From Hofstenia miamia (lineage: Eukaryota; Xenacoelomorpha; Acoela), in NCBI GenBank assembly GCA_004352715.1, contig SCFE01000073.1:828033-892032 (forward strand): a stretch of DNA of 64,000 nucleotides. Reading direction: 5' to 3'. The notes below the pieces were generated by a model. The model did no database searches. It saw nothing but the letters and a program-made list of their open reading frames with translations, and was not told the origin of the DNA. How positions within the stretch are numbered: the first letter of the stretch is position 1; each line of letters opens with the position of its first letter. The translations under genes and the position numbers were made by a program. Shown here piece after piece: positions 10,143 to 24,309 of this stretch.

Positions 10143-13100
10143 CTTCACGCTTAATAATATCACAGCTGTCATGTTAAGATCAAAACTTTTTCTGTGTGGA
10201 GAGGTACCACATCCACAATTCTCCCTATTGACGTTTTATTTATGTTAATAATCATGTTAATCATAGAGTATTGAATTGAAATTGTCAACCAATCAAATGT
10301 ATAAAAATATTTTGATTAGGAAAGGTATGTACAATATTTTTCAGAAAGATTTGTGGGGATCGGACGCTCCGATCATTAATCTGGACACGGTCCTAGTTGC
10401 CTAAGTGAATGTCAATTCAAAAGGAAATGCTAATGATGTAGGCAATGTTGATTTTCAGAATATTTGGATTTAGGACTAGAAGTTATTGAGAATATATTAC
10501 AGTAAAACTGCATTGGATTGCAAATTAACTCTTCACAAATTTAGAAACCAGTGCTTCGTCTCCATAATTAATTCATTGGCTTTTCCATCTTTTTGTTAGA
10601 AACTTTGATTTTTATCGATTTTTCCCGCGAACTTCTTTTATGTGATTTTTATATCTTTTTAAGCAGGAAACTTTAAAGAACAAGTAGTGTGATTCTAACA
10701 ATGCTTAAATAAAAAATTCACTTTAATCTCGCAACATGTTTCCGCAACCACTTTTAAGATACTGCAAAGCCCAAATAAAAGCAATCTTCAGCTGTTCTCA
10801 ATAAAGGTCTTTGCATAGTTTTAGCATTTAATTTATGGAAAATTCATTTTCAATTGCAGGTAAATAGACTCCTAGACTTAGCGGGATATCGAAGACAACT
10901 ACATTCTAATACTTGAATTAATAATTAAGCAATTTGTCAAACCACGTGCTGTTAATTAATCAAAACTTTCACAATGAATTAAATCTTGCTGCACCACACA
11001 TTTCTATTAGGTCATTTAAAACATTTAGACCTTCCTTATCGTTTGGACTATTATATTTTATGCTATTTTTACATTATTTGTGCTTTACAAATAATGACCA
11101 CTCGAAATGCGTCAAAGACTGAATGCTATATTAATTATTCTATTTGTTATATATTATTAAATATTGCAATCTAAGAAGCATGTTAGATAAGCACTCACTT
11201 ATAATTTTAGGCCTAAAAACACTACATTTTTACAAAGAGATGCAAAAAATTGAGTTTAAATAAGGGTAATTCTTAAGTTTGTTTTAATTTTTGCTGCTTA
11301 TAAGACTTAATCTGAAGGCTTCACGAATAGTTTCTAATTGAATAAAAAATTTAAACTTCCTTGAAATTTTTTCCATTGAATGAATTTTTTAAGTGAAAAA
11401 TTATTGAAAATCCAAATAAATAGTACAAAACAGAGTTTTAGTCCAAATGCAAAAATAGCCTCTATGAATACATCTATGGTTAATTTCTGAAAAATGAATA
11501 AATGCTGACTTGCACAAAAAAATTGATGAAGTTCCTTTGATTTGATAGAATTTAACCGAAGCCAGAACATTACAAAAAATTGAAATTTCACCATATTATA
11601 TCTGTGTACATTTCATTAGCGACATGTGCATTGTAGATATTACCGTGTATTAAAAAAACTACTTGCTACGTAATGTATGCGTGAAATAAAGGCATGTGTA
11701 GAACAGGAAAGAATTGAACTTTTGATGTCCAGTTTCAGTTCGAATGGCTTTAATGGATCTGGTGAGTATAGTTTCTGAGAAAAAGTCACCCTATACAGTT
11801 ACAATTATCCACATATTAGACAACATGGACTAAAATGGATATTTTTCCACTATTTTGTAACTCAACCGAGTTAATCCGTTAATCACCAATGTTCTTGTAA
11901 AGCAAAAATCTAATAACACAATTTAGGGTTGCAAAATATAAATATTAACACTTAATTTCTATTTATAGACAAAATTTGATTTTCTAAAAATATGGTAAAA
12001 TTATCCAAAAAATATTCCTATATTGTTAGTATGGCATGACTTGTATCCAAGAATAGAATGATATGCTCTACAATTTCATCACTTCCATCAATAATTTCAT
12101 TTAATTCATATGGTTGTTGAATAGTTTGACAGGTTAAGACCTATAATTATACGAAATGTTCATTTAAAAGGATAATTGTTGAATATGGTGGCTTTTGATC
12201 AATATCGCAATTTCAAAATCAGTACATTGTTTCAACATGATATGTCTGGTGAATGGAGATGTTCGCAAAGCCATTCCTTATGTGCTCCTCGGATGACTAC
12301 ATCTCATTTCAATAGTTACTGCTCCAGAATAATATCATGTTTTCTTTGACAACTTTATTATATTCTGTTATTCCTTTACGTTTGCAATTGAGTTTGTGTG
12401 TTAATTAAAAGTCTTGAAGCATATAAGATGAATTTATATTTTCTTTATAAGTAAAGTAAAATAATTAAATGTTGCTATTGCATAATACATGTAACTTCTT
12501 AAGTGTAATCTTATAGCTAACATTTTCAACCAATGTTCCTCTAGAGGAAGATGCAACATATCTATGACAATACCAAAAAAATAATTTTTTACAGACCCAT
12601 GAATATGATATGTTGACTAATCTATACATTTAAGCGACCTTTCAAACTTGGTTAAGTAAGATCCAATACTTGATTATTTTGGAGGTTTAGCAATATCATA
12701 TCATAAATGTAGACAAAAATCTTCTCAAATTATCAATAATTCTTAAGGAATACTAAGAACTGAGAACATCATCTTAATCTTCACAGTCTTATGCAGGAGT
12801 ACTGTTGCCAAACATCAGTGTTTAAAAAAATTTCTTTGTGAAAGATAATGCGACTTTTGAAAAATAAGACATTTTGATATGCGGAAGTTGAAGTCTCTCC
12901 ATTAAGAAGTGCATGGTCGATTTGACAAAGGGTAATGGCTGTCGATTGATGTCTAATTGACTATAATTAAGTGCTAAAGGCGAACTGACAAAGCATAAAA
13001 TGATAAGCATAAAGAACTGTTGAACAGTTAAAAATTATTTCATATTTAGGAAATTATTTACTTTTCACTTGTCTACTACAAAAGTCAATTAAAGATACGG

Positions 13101-15120
13101 ACTGTCTCCATTTTTCCAATTCCCCATTAAGAAAGAAGTATCTCAAATCAGGGGCAATTTTAATTGCAATGAATATTTAAAATGACAAACTAAAGACATT
13201 GTAAATTAATAAAGCAGATCACTTGTAATGTGAATACATAACATATTTTACTGTACTAACACTACATGTAATAAACATTAATCAAATATTATATTAGCAA
13301 CTATTCAGCAAAGAAAAATTATTAGTTTATCAGGGAACCAAACCAAGGTACCCGACATTATTGTAGAAGACAAAAAGAAGTACAGAGAATCAGCAAAGAA
13401 TTAGACAGACAGGGTCGATTGTAAAATTTTGAAGTGTTATTAAAGAAAACACATAAAAGAATGTTGATCAACTTTATTTTTTTTGAACCAGACGATTAGC
13501 AACAGATAATGCAATAGCAGTATTAAAAAGACGACTAGGTCACATCTTCATTATGATTTCTAAAATTTTTTTTGTGAAAGTCTATTATTTTAATTAAATT
13601 TTATATGAGGAAAAGCATTATTTCGAAAGGAGGTCCTACCATGCTCCTATATTTTTCAAAGCACAAGAAAAATTCTTAGATTTTATTAAGGATTCCCTTC
13701 CATCTTTTCAAGCGAAATATTTCTATAAATCACATGAATTATTTTGTATACCTTAAATTTCAATAATATTTAACTTTAATATGAAATATTTTACAATTTT
13801 AATGTGTTTGCAAAGAATTTATTCCTGAAAATATTTTGGATCAGAAGTTTGAAAGCATGAAACTCGGTGACTTTGGAATCTATTTATGTTCAAAATGAAC
13901 GCATTTGGAGGATCATGATCACTTAATTATACTGGTTATCAACTAGAGCAATTAATAGCAATATAATCATATTTAGAATACACATGTAAAATAGTCTAAA
14001 AAATAAAATTACAGGTTCCACGCAACAAAGAGTACCTTGAGAAGGAGTTAGTAAATCAGTTATACTTTATATTTTGAATAATATTTCGAAAAGTCATATT
14101 TTGAAAATAAGGATTATACTAGGTCTAAATTATAGCATAATTGTCTCTTTTTGAATATTTGGTGATTTTCAGTATCACTAAATATTATTGTTTTGGTAAA
14201 GGGATTCTAGAGATTCTTGGAAATGATTATGTGCAACTATAATAATGATATTGTATTCATCTTTGTCAAAGAACATGTAATAGAGTCAAGCAATCAATAA
14301 AATAATTTCTGCATCGGAATTGGGACTTTTTGGACAAAAACAATATCAGTAGATTTTTGGATACGAAATAATATTTCTCGTTATTCCAAAAATGATATGT
14401 GATCACATAATTGTTGGTGGATCTAGTACTTTTGATAGGTCATACTAAAAGTCATATTCCCACTAGACGCTGGGTCATATTTTAAAGATTCTTAGATCAA
14501 AAAAATTGCTCTAGATATCACATTTGCAGAGTGACGTATAGTAGAGCCCTCTTGACCCATAGGCCTAAATGTTCCTTGTTTTCAACCTACATGTGACAAT
14601 CTTGATAGTTTGAATGACCCCGTTCGAGAATCTGAGCTGCAAACAGTTGTATACTTAACATGACAGCTGACAGCAAGCTGTTTGAACATACTAGAATCAG
14701 CAAATACATAATGTTAATATATGACACAATACTGTGACATAAATGGATTAATAATGATATTGTATTAACTTTTGAAACTTTGTAAAAGTTTGATGACGGG
14801 TTTATGAGTTATTCAAACGTTCAGACTTTATTCAATTTAAACTTATTTAAGTCTATTTACACAGTGTGTAACATAACACATGCATAATTTCTGCAAACAT
14901 CTATATACCTACAATAATGAACTCGATTTTGTTGTGATTCTATACACTCTTTTGCAATAGGTGCTACCATGCATTGAATGTGCTTACAATATTAAATGGT
15001 TGATTAAGGAGTGTAATATGCTAAAATTGTGAATAGAAACCATTTTACCAATGTATGATGATAACATTTATTACTTATTTCGTTATGAAAATATTAAAAA
15101 CACAACATATTGTTTGGTTA
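10143..15120. other. No recognisable gene (5 kb)
   Basis: Uniformly AT-rich sequence. The longest frames (10934-11174, 11334-11594, 12822-13010) lack recognisable domains. No RNA gene, tandem array or transposon end was identified. Confidence 0.5.
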
Positions 15121-15165
15121 AAGTTTATTCATTTATTAAATATACAATACAGCCCATTGAAATCC

Positions 15166-15193
15166 CCGTGCATTGCACGGAAATTTTCCTAGT
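15166..15193 (+). mobile_element. Candidate Helitron 3' terminus
   Basis: A perfect 15-base palindrome CCGTGCATTGCACGG (15166-15180; 7-bp arms, 1-base loop) is followed 8 bases later by CTAG (15189-15192) and then T. Helitron 3' ends have a short GC-rich hairpin about 10 bases before a terminal CTRR and insert between A and T. A matching 5' TC end was not identified, so the extent of the element is unknown. Confidence 0.4.
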
Positions 15194-18100
15194 CCGTATT
15201 AATAATCTTAAATATTTAATTATTATTAGCATTAGTCAACTTAGAGATCCACATGTAAGGCTTTGCTTGTTTCAAACGCCGCACTGCACTAAATGGCGTC
15301 CAATGAAACTGCGATTGAATTCCACATAAGCCGATTAGCAGCGAAATTAGTGATCTAGGCGTTGTGGGCTTCTGTCTTGGGACAAAAAGCAGTTTTATTC
15401 TATTTAAGGGTTGGAAAGAATAATTTACGATTTTCATACCTACATTTGTTCTCCTAAATTTTTGTAGAGGTACATATAGTTAAGTGTGGTGGTACTCGTA
15501 AGATCTACACATAGGTAAACAATTGTTTTTGCTAAATGCTCATTAAATATGTTAATGTACTATAATTTATAATAAAGCAATGAATTCCATCATTTGAAAA
15601 AAAATAGGTTAAAGATTTATATAATCAATCAATAACAAAGGCCTATAACTTTTGAATTTTGTGGATTATCTGAAATTCGTCAATTCATAGTAACTACGTG
15701 TTCATATGTCGCAATAAAAATAACCACCTGTAAGTACCTGGGCAGTCAATTTGTTTAGTTTTAACAAAGGTCATGCTTGAAGCAATTTCACAACTTGATA
15801 AATGTATAGAATCATTTTTCCAAAAATGCATTTCATGCAGACGAGAAAAATAAACGACACCCATATGTCGGCCTTTTTTCAAAGCAAATTGCATATCAAC
15901 TGGTTAAGATAAAACTGTTATTTGAAATTATTTAATCTGTGTGTGAATGGTCAGCCGAGGAGTAAAAAATAGCAACATACTTAAATAAGGGACATAAATT
16001 TTGTTCAACTAGAATATAATTGATACATTCAGGAAATATTACACAGGATAATTAACACCGAAATGGGAGATAAATCAAGAATCCATCTCTTCCTTCACCT
16101 CTTCAGTTTTCAGCAATTTTCTTAAACATAAGTGCAATTAGTTTTGTTTCAGTTAAGTAAATTAAAAAAAGTTTTGCACAAGAAAAATCTGTGTAAATAT
16201 CGCCATGCTGTCTACTGTTCAATAGTTAAATTAAATGACTTTTGACACTATTTCAGCAACATGTATTCTTCTTCAAAATTTTAGCTATAAGAACTTAAAT
16301 TTGGGAAACAGAATTTAAAAGTTGGTTATAAAATTAAATTACTTATAAACAATAAACTACATTCTCGGAAAAATTTAGCAAATTGAGGCGCTCTTCCAGA
16401 CTATTTAATTCTCCATTCGGCGTCTAATACCGAACATATAATCAACTATGGGCTGGACTAACATCAAAGTTGTTTTGCCGCTAATCAATTTTCTTCAAGT
16501 CCACTATTAGTCCTTTTATTATCTGGTGGGCAGACAAGATAATGCGATCAAATTTGGGAGCATTATCTCAGGAAGAAGAAAAAATCGGGAATACACTAAG
16601 CTCGTTGTTAATAAGGCTATTAAATATATTTTGGATATTTCATAGAATGTTGATATTCATCAGGAAAAATAGATAAGAGTAGAAAATGGCCTGATTATCA
16701 CAGTCACCTCCTTCAGATAAGAATCGTTTAAAACAATTTATCCATAAATATCATTCCATAATATTACTCAATTATCTATATAAGGGATGAGCCAAAAACC
16801 GTCTAAGCAAACATATCTTTATGCTATTTTATTTGATTGAAAATTGATGAACAACTAACTGTGCAAGTGCAGGTTAATAGTTTGAATTTTTTTAAAATTA
16901 TTAATCTGAGAAAGGGAAAAAAATTGAGCTATAATTTTATCAGTGTTGGAGATTGACTAAAAGGAAAAAATAACACAATTTCTTACCATTAAAAATTTGA
17001 AATGCCTTTAAGAAAAGTTTGCAAACGATTATATATTGAAATATGTAGAGATAAGCATCCCAAATAATTGATCCGGAATACAAAATTTTCTTAAGCAGGG
17101 CTGTGCAGAACTGATTTTAATTTCATATAAAATTTTTACTTAAAAATCAATTATGACCGTTAATGGAATGCAAACTCCTGTTTAAAAATCCATATGATTT
17201 TATATAAGGATGTCAATTTTATTCATACCATATTTTCCAGTATTCATAGAGATCAATAACTTAATGATAATAATAAATATATTTATTTGATTAATTTATA
17301 CATAACAAAATTTCGATATTGATATAAATATTAAAATATTCTTATAATCAACTGAGAAAATCACGTATTGAATTGTGATTTTTTTAATTAGTCTTGCTTT
17401 CTGTAAAATTTAATTAGGAATCTGCAGTGCACATTGACTTAGTGGTTAACATCTAGAGTAGGTCAAATCAATTATGCCTGAATTATTAAGGTACACACGC
17501 GTAGCAATTAAAGCATGGCATACATTGAAGGGTTGTGATTCGCAGAACGTGTTTAATAAAATTTAATTGATGAAGATTTGTCAAAAACCATCCTTTTTGG
17601 GACACCAATTGATGTAAAGCATGATGACTAGGTTTGTGGAGAACAATCTTTGAAGAATAATTTAGCTCTATTAACGAAAAGATCAACGATGTTACATAAT
17701 CTTTGTAATAACGGCAATTAATGACAAATTGAAATTCATTAAGCTTGAAAACTAAAACCATTTAAAGGCAATTAATTTCTCCCACTAATAATTTTGTAGT
17801 AATACTTGTCTTGAGCCTCCAAAGTTTCATCTTTACAAAGTACAGTTTAGGTAGATTCGCATGAAATACGATGACTATGAAGATCTGTTAATTATTGTGT
17901 ATGTGTATGTAATCACATAAATTATGGAATAAACGAAACACGGCAGGGTAATTGGCATCTTGTATACAAACAATTTATAAGGTTGAGAAAAGAATATTTT
18001 TGTTTTGATTGGATTTCTGTGTTCACTTGCTATTTGAAAGTCAGAACGGAAGTCATAATGAAAAAGACCTTCACTGGGTCCACCTCAACCTACTATTTTT

Positions 18101-18712
18101 ACGATGCAAATTTAATTAAAAATGGCATAGAATCTAGAAAACATAATGTATCATATTGTATTAATAACGAATGCATTGTAATTTTTGCAAAACATGTAAA
18201 TTCAAATAACTAGTATAAATTGCAAGGTGGCGCAATTCAAAGTCAAAATACTTCCATTCGCAGAAATAATACATGCGAACTACTTTTAAATGGTCAAATA
18301 CTTAAAATAACTGCAGAAACCAATTCTTAAGCAAGATTTTTTTCACTATGATAGTGTTTTTGAAATAATCAAATTCCTTTTGCTTAATTGCTAAATAATC
18401 ACTTGTATATAAATATATATATTTTTCATTTAAATTGAATAAACATTTCAAACAGGATCACATGATCATTACAATGTTAACAAATTTCTCAGATGCACGT
18501 TCAATCGTAAAGATCTTCCTGATTTAATAGTGATCTCAAGTTTATTTGTATGCAAATGCCTCAGATCAGCTTGAGAATTCAGTAAGCAAGAGATCTATTT
18601 CACCTTGAACCAGGTCCGGCATTTGGTTTACAACAGCTAATATTGGCCTGTGTTTGTCCGGAAAATTTTGTTTACATTGTATATTTACTCTATGCATATT
18701 TATATTACATAT
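15194..18712. other. No recognisable gene
   Basis: AT-rich sequence; frames at 15216-15437, 15694-15894, 17486-17761 and 17983-18213 carry no recognised motif. GGGATGAGCCAAAAACCGTC at 16784-16803 resembles a transposon end in style but has no partner. Confidence 0.45.
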
Positions 18713-19120
18713 GCTGTTTTAATCTAGAAAATTACACATGGTATCACAAAGCGTTAAAATTGTATAACACAAATTTCAAACTATATTTATAGCATTTTTA
18801 AATTTTGAAAAATTCTATGTATAAATCTTTGCATAACTTAATCAGTTTTTTATTATCCAGTGAATTTAAATCATAAATGCTTTAGTAGGCTTACTTTGTT
18901 TATATTTGTTTCATGTTGAAATATATAAAACTAAATGAAACATTATAAGTCATTATTATGATTTACAATTCCTGTGATATTTAACCTCAGCATTGAAACA
19001 TATATAAGAAGTAAACATCAAGAAAACATGCATATTTTTGTAGACTAATCCCAAACATACTTTTCCAGTAGAATGTGTCAAACTTCTTACTCACATAAAC
19101 ACTCACAAATAAATATCAAC
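18713..19120. repeat. Dispersed repeat, copy 1 (unclassified)
   Basis: Aligns along its length with 25639-26047. Shared anchors are CTAGAAAATT(A/G)CA(C/T)ATG near the start, CAAATTTCA(A/G)ACTAT, TTTAACCTCA..GCATTGAAA about 250 bases in, and a CTA/G..ATG.GTC.AAACTTCT motif near the end. Identity looks like about 70% with indels, so the copies are old. No coding potential or terminal repeats were seen. Confidence 0.6.
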
Positions 19121-19489
19121 ACCCTGCTTCAGAATAGATGTGTTGAGAATTGGATGCTCTTAGTAAATTTGTAAACTAAATATCCTTTGAAACTTGCCAT
19201 TTAAACCAGATTGTGGGTAACGGTATGATTCAAAACCTGTTGAATCGATTGTATACATCCATTTTGATTAGTAAGAATTGCGTATTTTTTAGAATACAGT
19301 TATCAGTGGAATATATAAATTTTACACCTTTTGTGCTAAGCCTTGAAAAGTGTATATTTTTTAGAAATAGATTTATCTGTAGGTTAGAAATAACATTCGT
19401 TTTTGCATATTCTTCATTTATCTAGGAAGTAAATATTTTTTAGAAACATTTTATAATCAAAGAAAAAAACTAGACCAGCATTTTAGGCA

Positions 19490-19665
19490 TTATTCCAAGA
19501 TTTAATAGTATAGGTGACTGCTTTTTGCTGAAAAACGAAAAATTCGATTTTCGTTATTTTCTGGGTTCGGTTTTGAGAGAAAACCCTCAATTTCGTTTTT
19601 TTCTTTAGAACGCCTTGGTCATTGAAAACTAAACTGGACGTATTGTCTAGTAAAATATTTGTCAC
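19490..19665. mobile_element. Possible transposon-end relic
   Basis: Contains GGGTTCGGTTTTGAGAG and related words resembling the GGTTCGG-rich relic at 23930-24000. Weak support; no target duplication or partner end. Confidence 0.2.
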
Positions 19666-20914
19666 AAGCAGCGTGTTCCAATATCATAAATTTACAAAAC
19701 TGGTAAGACATTAACCCCCAAATTTAAGCATTGAATGTCCTCTAATCGACTTCTCATACTCGTTAATTGAGCTTTTTGAAGTAAAATCAAATTCATCCGA
19801 CTATGTAGTTTATATTTCTTAGATAAGTTAACACTTCAGAAGTAAATCATTATGTGTGGAATATTTGGCAAAAATAACATTGTGCTATTTGCTTATACTG
19901 TAATTGATTGGCAGCCTATACCAATACTTTTTATTTATCAAAATCTTTACGACATGATTTTGATCCACTATTATTAGGATAAAATCCAAAATGAACACTT
20001 GCGCCCTAGACTATCATCCGCAATCAAAATTTATTCTGAGCTAGAATTGGGTGTATTTCGCAAATAAAGTTGTAATGTTATACTCGTAAATGAATGTTTA
20101 TCAATTTTTATCAAAAGTTCCATACTTACTCAAGATATCTTTTTTATGGTTTAAAGTTTGATAGTGTGATTATAATAAAGTAGAAAGTAATAAAGAAATG
20201 GATGCTCGTTAACACGATTCCCACCTTAATGTAATATGATAAGCTGTGAGAATGATGGAACGTATTCCATTACCTCTTACCAAATTAGTAGGCATTTTCC
20301 TGTCGTTAGGAATACACAGATATTTTTAATGTTATTTTACAGTCTTAATATAAGGAAGTTACTTAAAACTTGATTTTAGCATCTGGGTCAAAGCACAAAG
20401 CAAAATTATATAATTAAAAATATATTCTCAACAAAATCCAAATACTATTCAAACCAAAATAGAAAAAACTAATATTTTCTGCCATATCCACCACTTGCAG
20501 AGACAACATATTTATCCACATGCGAACTGAGGAATATAACTTTGAAATGTAATAGCGAGGAATTTAGAAAAATGAAGATTCAAGTCACTACCAAAAAACA
20601 ATATAAATATCCTATTCCCTGCACTTCAGGCGCAGTTTCAGAGTCTTCTGCACATGCTCAATTATATTCAAATCCGGAGAACGTACAAGTGAATTTGATA
20701 GCAGAGCTAGTGAAGAGTTTTCAATGATTTCCCGTGAATGAAATTAAATATGATAAATAGCGTTATCTTGTTGAAATAAGGAGGCCTCGTGCATGTTAAG
20801 GGCTTCATATAGCTCCAATATTATAAATGTTTTAGTAGAATGAACCAGTACGCGATATCCTCACTAACAAAAAAATACTTCGAAAGTAGAAAACTCGACG
20901 GCGGAAGTATCACA
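19666..20914. other. No recognisable gene
   Basis: AT-rich sequence with no motif recognised; the frame 20542-20727 has no known domain. Confidence 0.5.
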
Positions 20915-21920
20915 AATTTCAATTTCTTCTGATAAGTCTATTAAGTGTTTATGCCATCCCTTCAGGCTGTTATTTGTGTATTTTATGCACCATAAATCGC
21001 ACCTTTCTTTTTAACTTGTGATAAAATGGGCTTATCGAAGCTCGGTGTCCCATTTTCTGTAGATATTGTCTAATGTTGCGTATTGAAAAATTGACACCAA
21101 ACGATCTATAGACCCGCTCACCCACATAGTTTGAGTTTCAACGCAGGCATATGCTGATAAAGTTTGTTGGGATTTTGCCTCATTTTGCTAATATTTTAAT
21201 ACATCTCTCTCAATACCACACTTAGCAACCACATGGCTAGGTGAATAAACTCTAGATATTCGTCCAACTAAAATTCTAAATACATTAGTAAATCTAGAAA
21301 TGTCTCTTTGAGTTATGTTTTCCCAGAATATATTTGATCATAAACTCACTGACATTTCCTAGAATTCCCTTGGCTCTTGTGTTTTATCGATTAAAGGAAA
21401 CAATCATCTTGCAGTACTATCTGTGATAAAAATGTACAACCATACGAATTGACTCAGTTTGGGTGATGTAACTGAATTTAATAAATGCTAAAAATAGCAT
21501 TCAAATCCAAATAGATAATTATTACCTTTTTGCCCTAATTAATATGACGGCACTGTATTTAAAAAGGCCGTAAGTCAATTATATTCAATCGAATAATCTT
21601 GTTGCAATTTATCTTCATTTTGGGAAGCACGTGGCAAATTAACTTCATTTTGGGAAGCACATGCAAAATTGATTTCTGCTTTTGCGATGTTTTAGGAATT
21701 TTTTCTACGCTAAGATGACATGATAGCAATTTATAATGTAAAAACCCAATACATTTTTAATTTTCAGCTTTTTGAAATCCTGGTATGGTTGAACTTTCAT
21801 AGATTGAAAATAATACCGACTAAATATGAAATAATTTCGCATACTCATTCTGTTGCTATAAGACATTTGGTCAACAATATATTGAAAATTTTGATTGTAC
21901 CATGTTTTGGTTTAATATGA

Positions 21921-21923
<3 letters not shown>
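20915..21923. repeat. Copy A2 of a duplicated segment
   Basis: Near-identical to 1901-2891. It carries a local tandem duplication at about 21620-21670 in which TTCATTTTGGGAAGCAC occurs twice, absent from the other copy. Ends at the (TA)n tract. Confidence 0.85.

Positions 21924-21977
<54 letters not shown>
21923..21977. repeat. (TA)n microsatellite
   Basis: More than 20 TA units ending with one GTATATAG interruption. It is the counterpart of the tract that became a gap at 2892. Confidence 0.95.
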
Positions 21978-22485
21978 GCTTGGCCTAATAAAAAAATTAA
22001 AGTCAAATATAATTGTAACTCAACTCGAACTCGCGATTTAGGGCTACAACTTGCAGGGGCATAGGTTAAGCAGTAATTAGTCGGATAAAAATGATATAGC
22101 TGATTAAGCAAATTATTAGAACTTAAGAGAGTCAATTGCAATATATGTGAAACCATAAAACCAAAAGTATTAAAAAATGTCTATAATGTCTTATTTAAAA
22201 ATGTTTAGGAAATTTAACATATCCAAAAACAAATCAAATTTTCTAAAATTTTATCAATTTCATTTTATGGTTAATTTGTTCTGATGATCATTCCAACCGT
22301 AAAAAGAAGGAATTCTGCAAAGTTAAAAGCAAGTAAAATAAACAATTAAATTTGAAACGTCAGATATAAAATGACCTCTTACACATTAAGCAATGTACAA
22401 TGTCCAATGCAAATGAACATAATAGAAGTATTCTGTAATAAGATTCTTTTTCCACAAAAATTTCAAGACGGGGATCAGTAGTTAA
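21978..22485. other. No recognisable gene
   Basis: AT-rich, no motif recognised. Confidence 0.5.
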
Positions 22486-22815
22486 TTGGGGATAGCTAGT
22501 ACCAGCCAGTCGCTTTTCGACCTGTTTTGGTCGATAAATTATGTTCTCATTGTATATTTACTATTTGCATGCATATATATGATTTCTATCGGCTATGATT
22601 TTCAATTAACACCAGACATGGAAGCGGTATCCTCAATTGGCCACCATGACCACCTTGGTTCCGATCACCCCCTGACCAGGGACCAGTCTGGTACCCAAGT
22701 TACATTCATATGGGTACCGGCTTTGACCGGTCCTCACAATATAAAATACCGGTTTTGACAGCTATACCTGGTTTCATCGTATTTATAGGTTCAATTCTCT
22801 TTTTGACGGGTTTTG
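22486..22815. mobile_element. GC-rich relic with CCGGTTTTGAC words
   Basis: Several copies of (A)CCGG(T/C)TTTGACCGG-like words (about 22716-22760 and 22800-22820) and TTTCGACCTGTTTTGGTCG near 22515 stand out from AT-rich flanks. Likely transposon terminal or subterminal repeats. The overlapping frame 22486-22758 is not convincing as a gene. Confidence 0.3.
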
Positions 22816-22979
22816 ACCGCTTGCTTTGCATTACATAATGCAATTGTACAGTTGAAAGAACGTATACTGAACGCACACGCGTTTAAGTTATCGGATATTA
22901 ATTCTAAATTTCTCATTATTCATTTAAAGACACAAACCAGAAAATCGAGACAAATCACCCAATGCTTTTAATTTTATGT

Positions 22980-23290
22980 TGCATGCACGGGTGTAAGCGG
23001 GATTTTTCTGACGGGTGAGGTCATCTACTAGTGATCAAGTAAGTGACGAACATTTTTTGAAAATATAGAAAAAATAGAATTTAGAAAGCTTTTCACGACA
23101 TTATTGAGAGGAAAGTTACAATTGACTTAGAAGTCTATCTTTACATCCTGATTTTGCTTTTAGCTATGCTGTCCAGGAGAGGTTGTCTGAACTTACAGGG
23201 GAAGGGGTCGTCCTCCTAATCGCCTCGTGGCTATGGGCCTGAGGCAGTGCTTAACGCTCGTGGTGATCCACCAAGTTAAAAATTCCGCCA
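22980..23290. mobile_element. GC-rich island, probable transposon end
   Basis: A GC-rich stretch at about 23165-23280 with GGGGAAGGGGTCGTCCTCC and CGCCTCGTGGCTATGGGCC. The style is that of DNA-transposon ends. No paired end or target duplication found and no tRNA-like A/B boxes recognised. Confidence 0.25.
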
Positions 23291-23719
23291 ACCGTAGTTT
23301 ATTAAACGTAACGTTTATTCTGAAAATATAATCAAATAGTGAATTATGGGATCTTATTAGTTTTTGCCTTTAAATACCCGGTGGGCAATGGGCATGTTTT
23401 CTAGAAGTTTCTATAAGTTCTAAATCATTACTACAACGATTCATTTGCAACATATAACGGCAAAAGTTAAGTGGAGAGTTACAATTAAATATGGGGCTAT
23501 TGTTTAGATACTTAGATCTTAGAGCTCTTATTTACAGAATTTATTCAACTGAATCGCATTCAATGTTCAATGGCACTTGTATTGATTAAAAAATCCTACA
23601 ATTTACATAAGTGAACTTTTTTGGAAATTACAGCGTGTTTACGATCATATTTTAGTAAATATAATTATGTTATTTGTCACGTGCTTTCGCAGCTTGAGAT
23701 TTGAAAAACTCCCAGACAG

Positions 23720-24005
23720 GTATGAACAGAGACAGATCTTAAGAAGGCCGGTTTTGATCGGTGAATTGGAATTAAGGGTGACCAGATTCTGTCCAAGCGG
23801 CTCATCTCTTGTTCACACAGAGACAGACATGTCATGAACCGGAAAATTTGAAACAAGTCTAGCCTGGCCTGGTCCTTCCCATTTAAAGAATGCCATTCGT
23901 TTAGAGGTCGACAGTTTTGAAATTTTAACTTCGGTTCGGTTCGGTTCGGATCGGTTTTGGGGCAAAAACCACGGTTTCGGTTCGGTTTCGGTTTTGTTCT
24001 GTAAT
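23720..24005. mobile_element. GC-rich relic with TTCGG array
   Basis: Contains GGCCGGTTTTGATCGG near 23744 and tandem TTCGG units at about 23930-23995. The minus-strand frame 23813-24013 reads mostly repeated N/R/T/E residues from this simple repeat and is not a gene. Confidence 0.3.
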
Positions 24006-24309
24006 AAAAACATGTAATTTTGAAGCTATATTTTCTTATGGTTTTACAAGATTAATTTCAAGTTTTTCTTAGTCTTAATGAGAGAAGAAGCATTGACACC
24101 AGAAATACTGCATCACTTTTTGGTGATCGTGTTCGATCCAATTGAACCCATGCGTTCTGATGACACATTTGTTGCCTGAATTGCCAACCACTTTTTCGCC
24201 AGTAGCAAGAGCTTTGGCAGTATTACACAGCTACTAATTACCAGTCATTAAAAACCGNAGGAAGAGCATTGAAAAAATTTTGAGAGCACAATATTTTTAA
24301 AAAAAATAC

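Noticed and set aside
16784-16803. GGGATGAGCCAAAAACCGTC as a mariner terminal repeat
   Set aside because: No inverted partner within a few kb and no transposase remnant nearby.
23165-23285. GC-rich island as a tRNA, SINE head or rRNA fragment
   Set aside because: No A or B box, cloverleaf or recognisable rRNA core could be found; the base words fit DNA-transposon ends better.
23813-24013. Minus-strand frame with repeated NRTE-like residues
   Set aside because: It is the translation of a TTCGG tandem repeat in a transposon relic.
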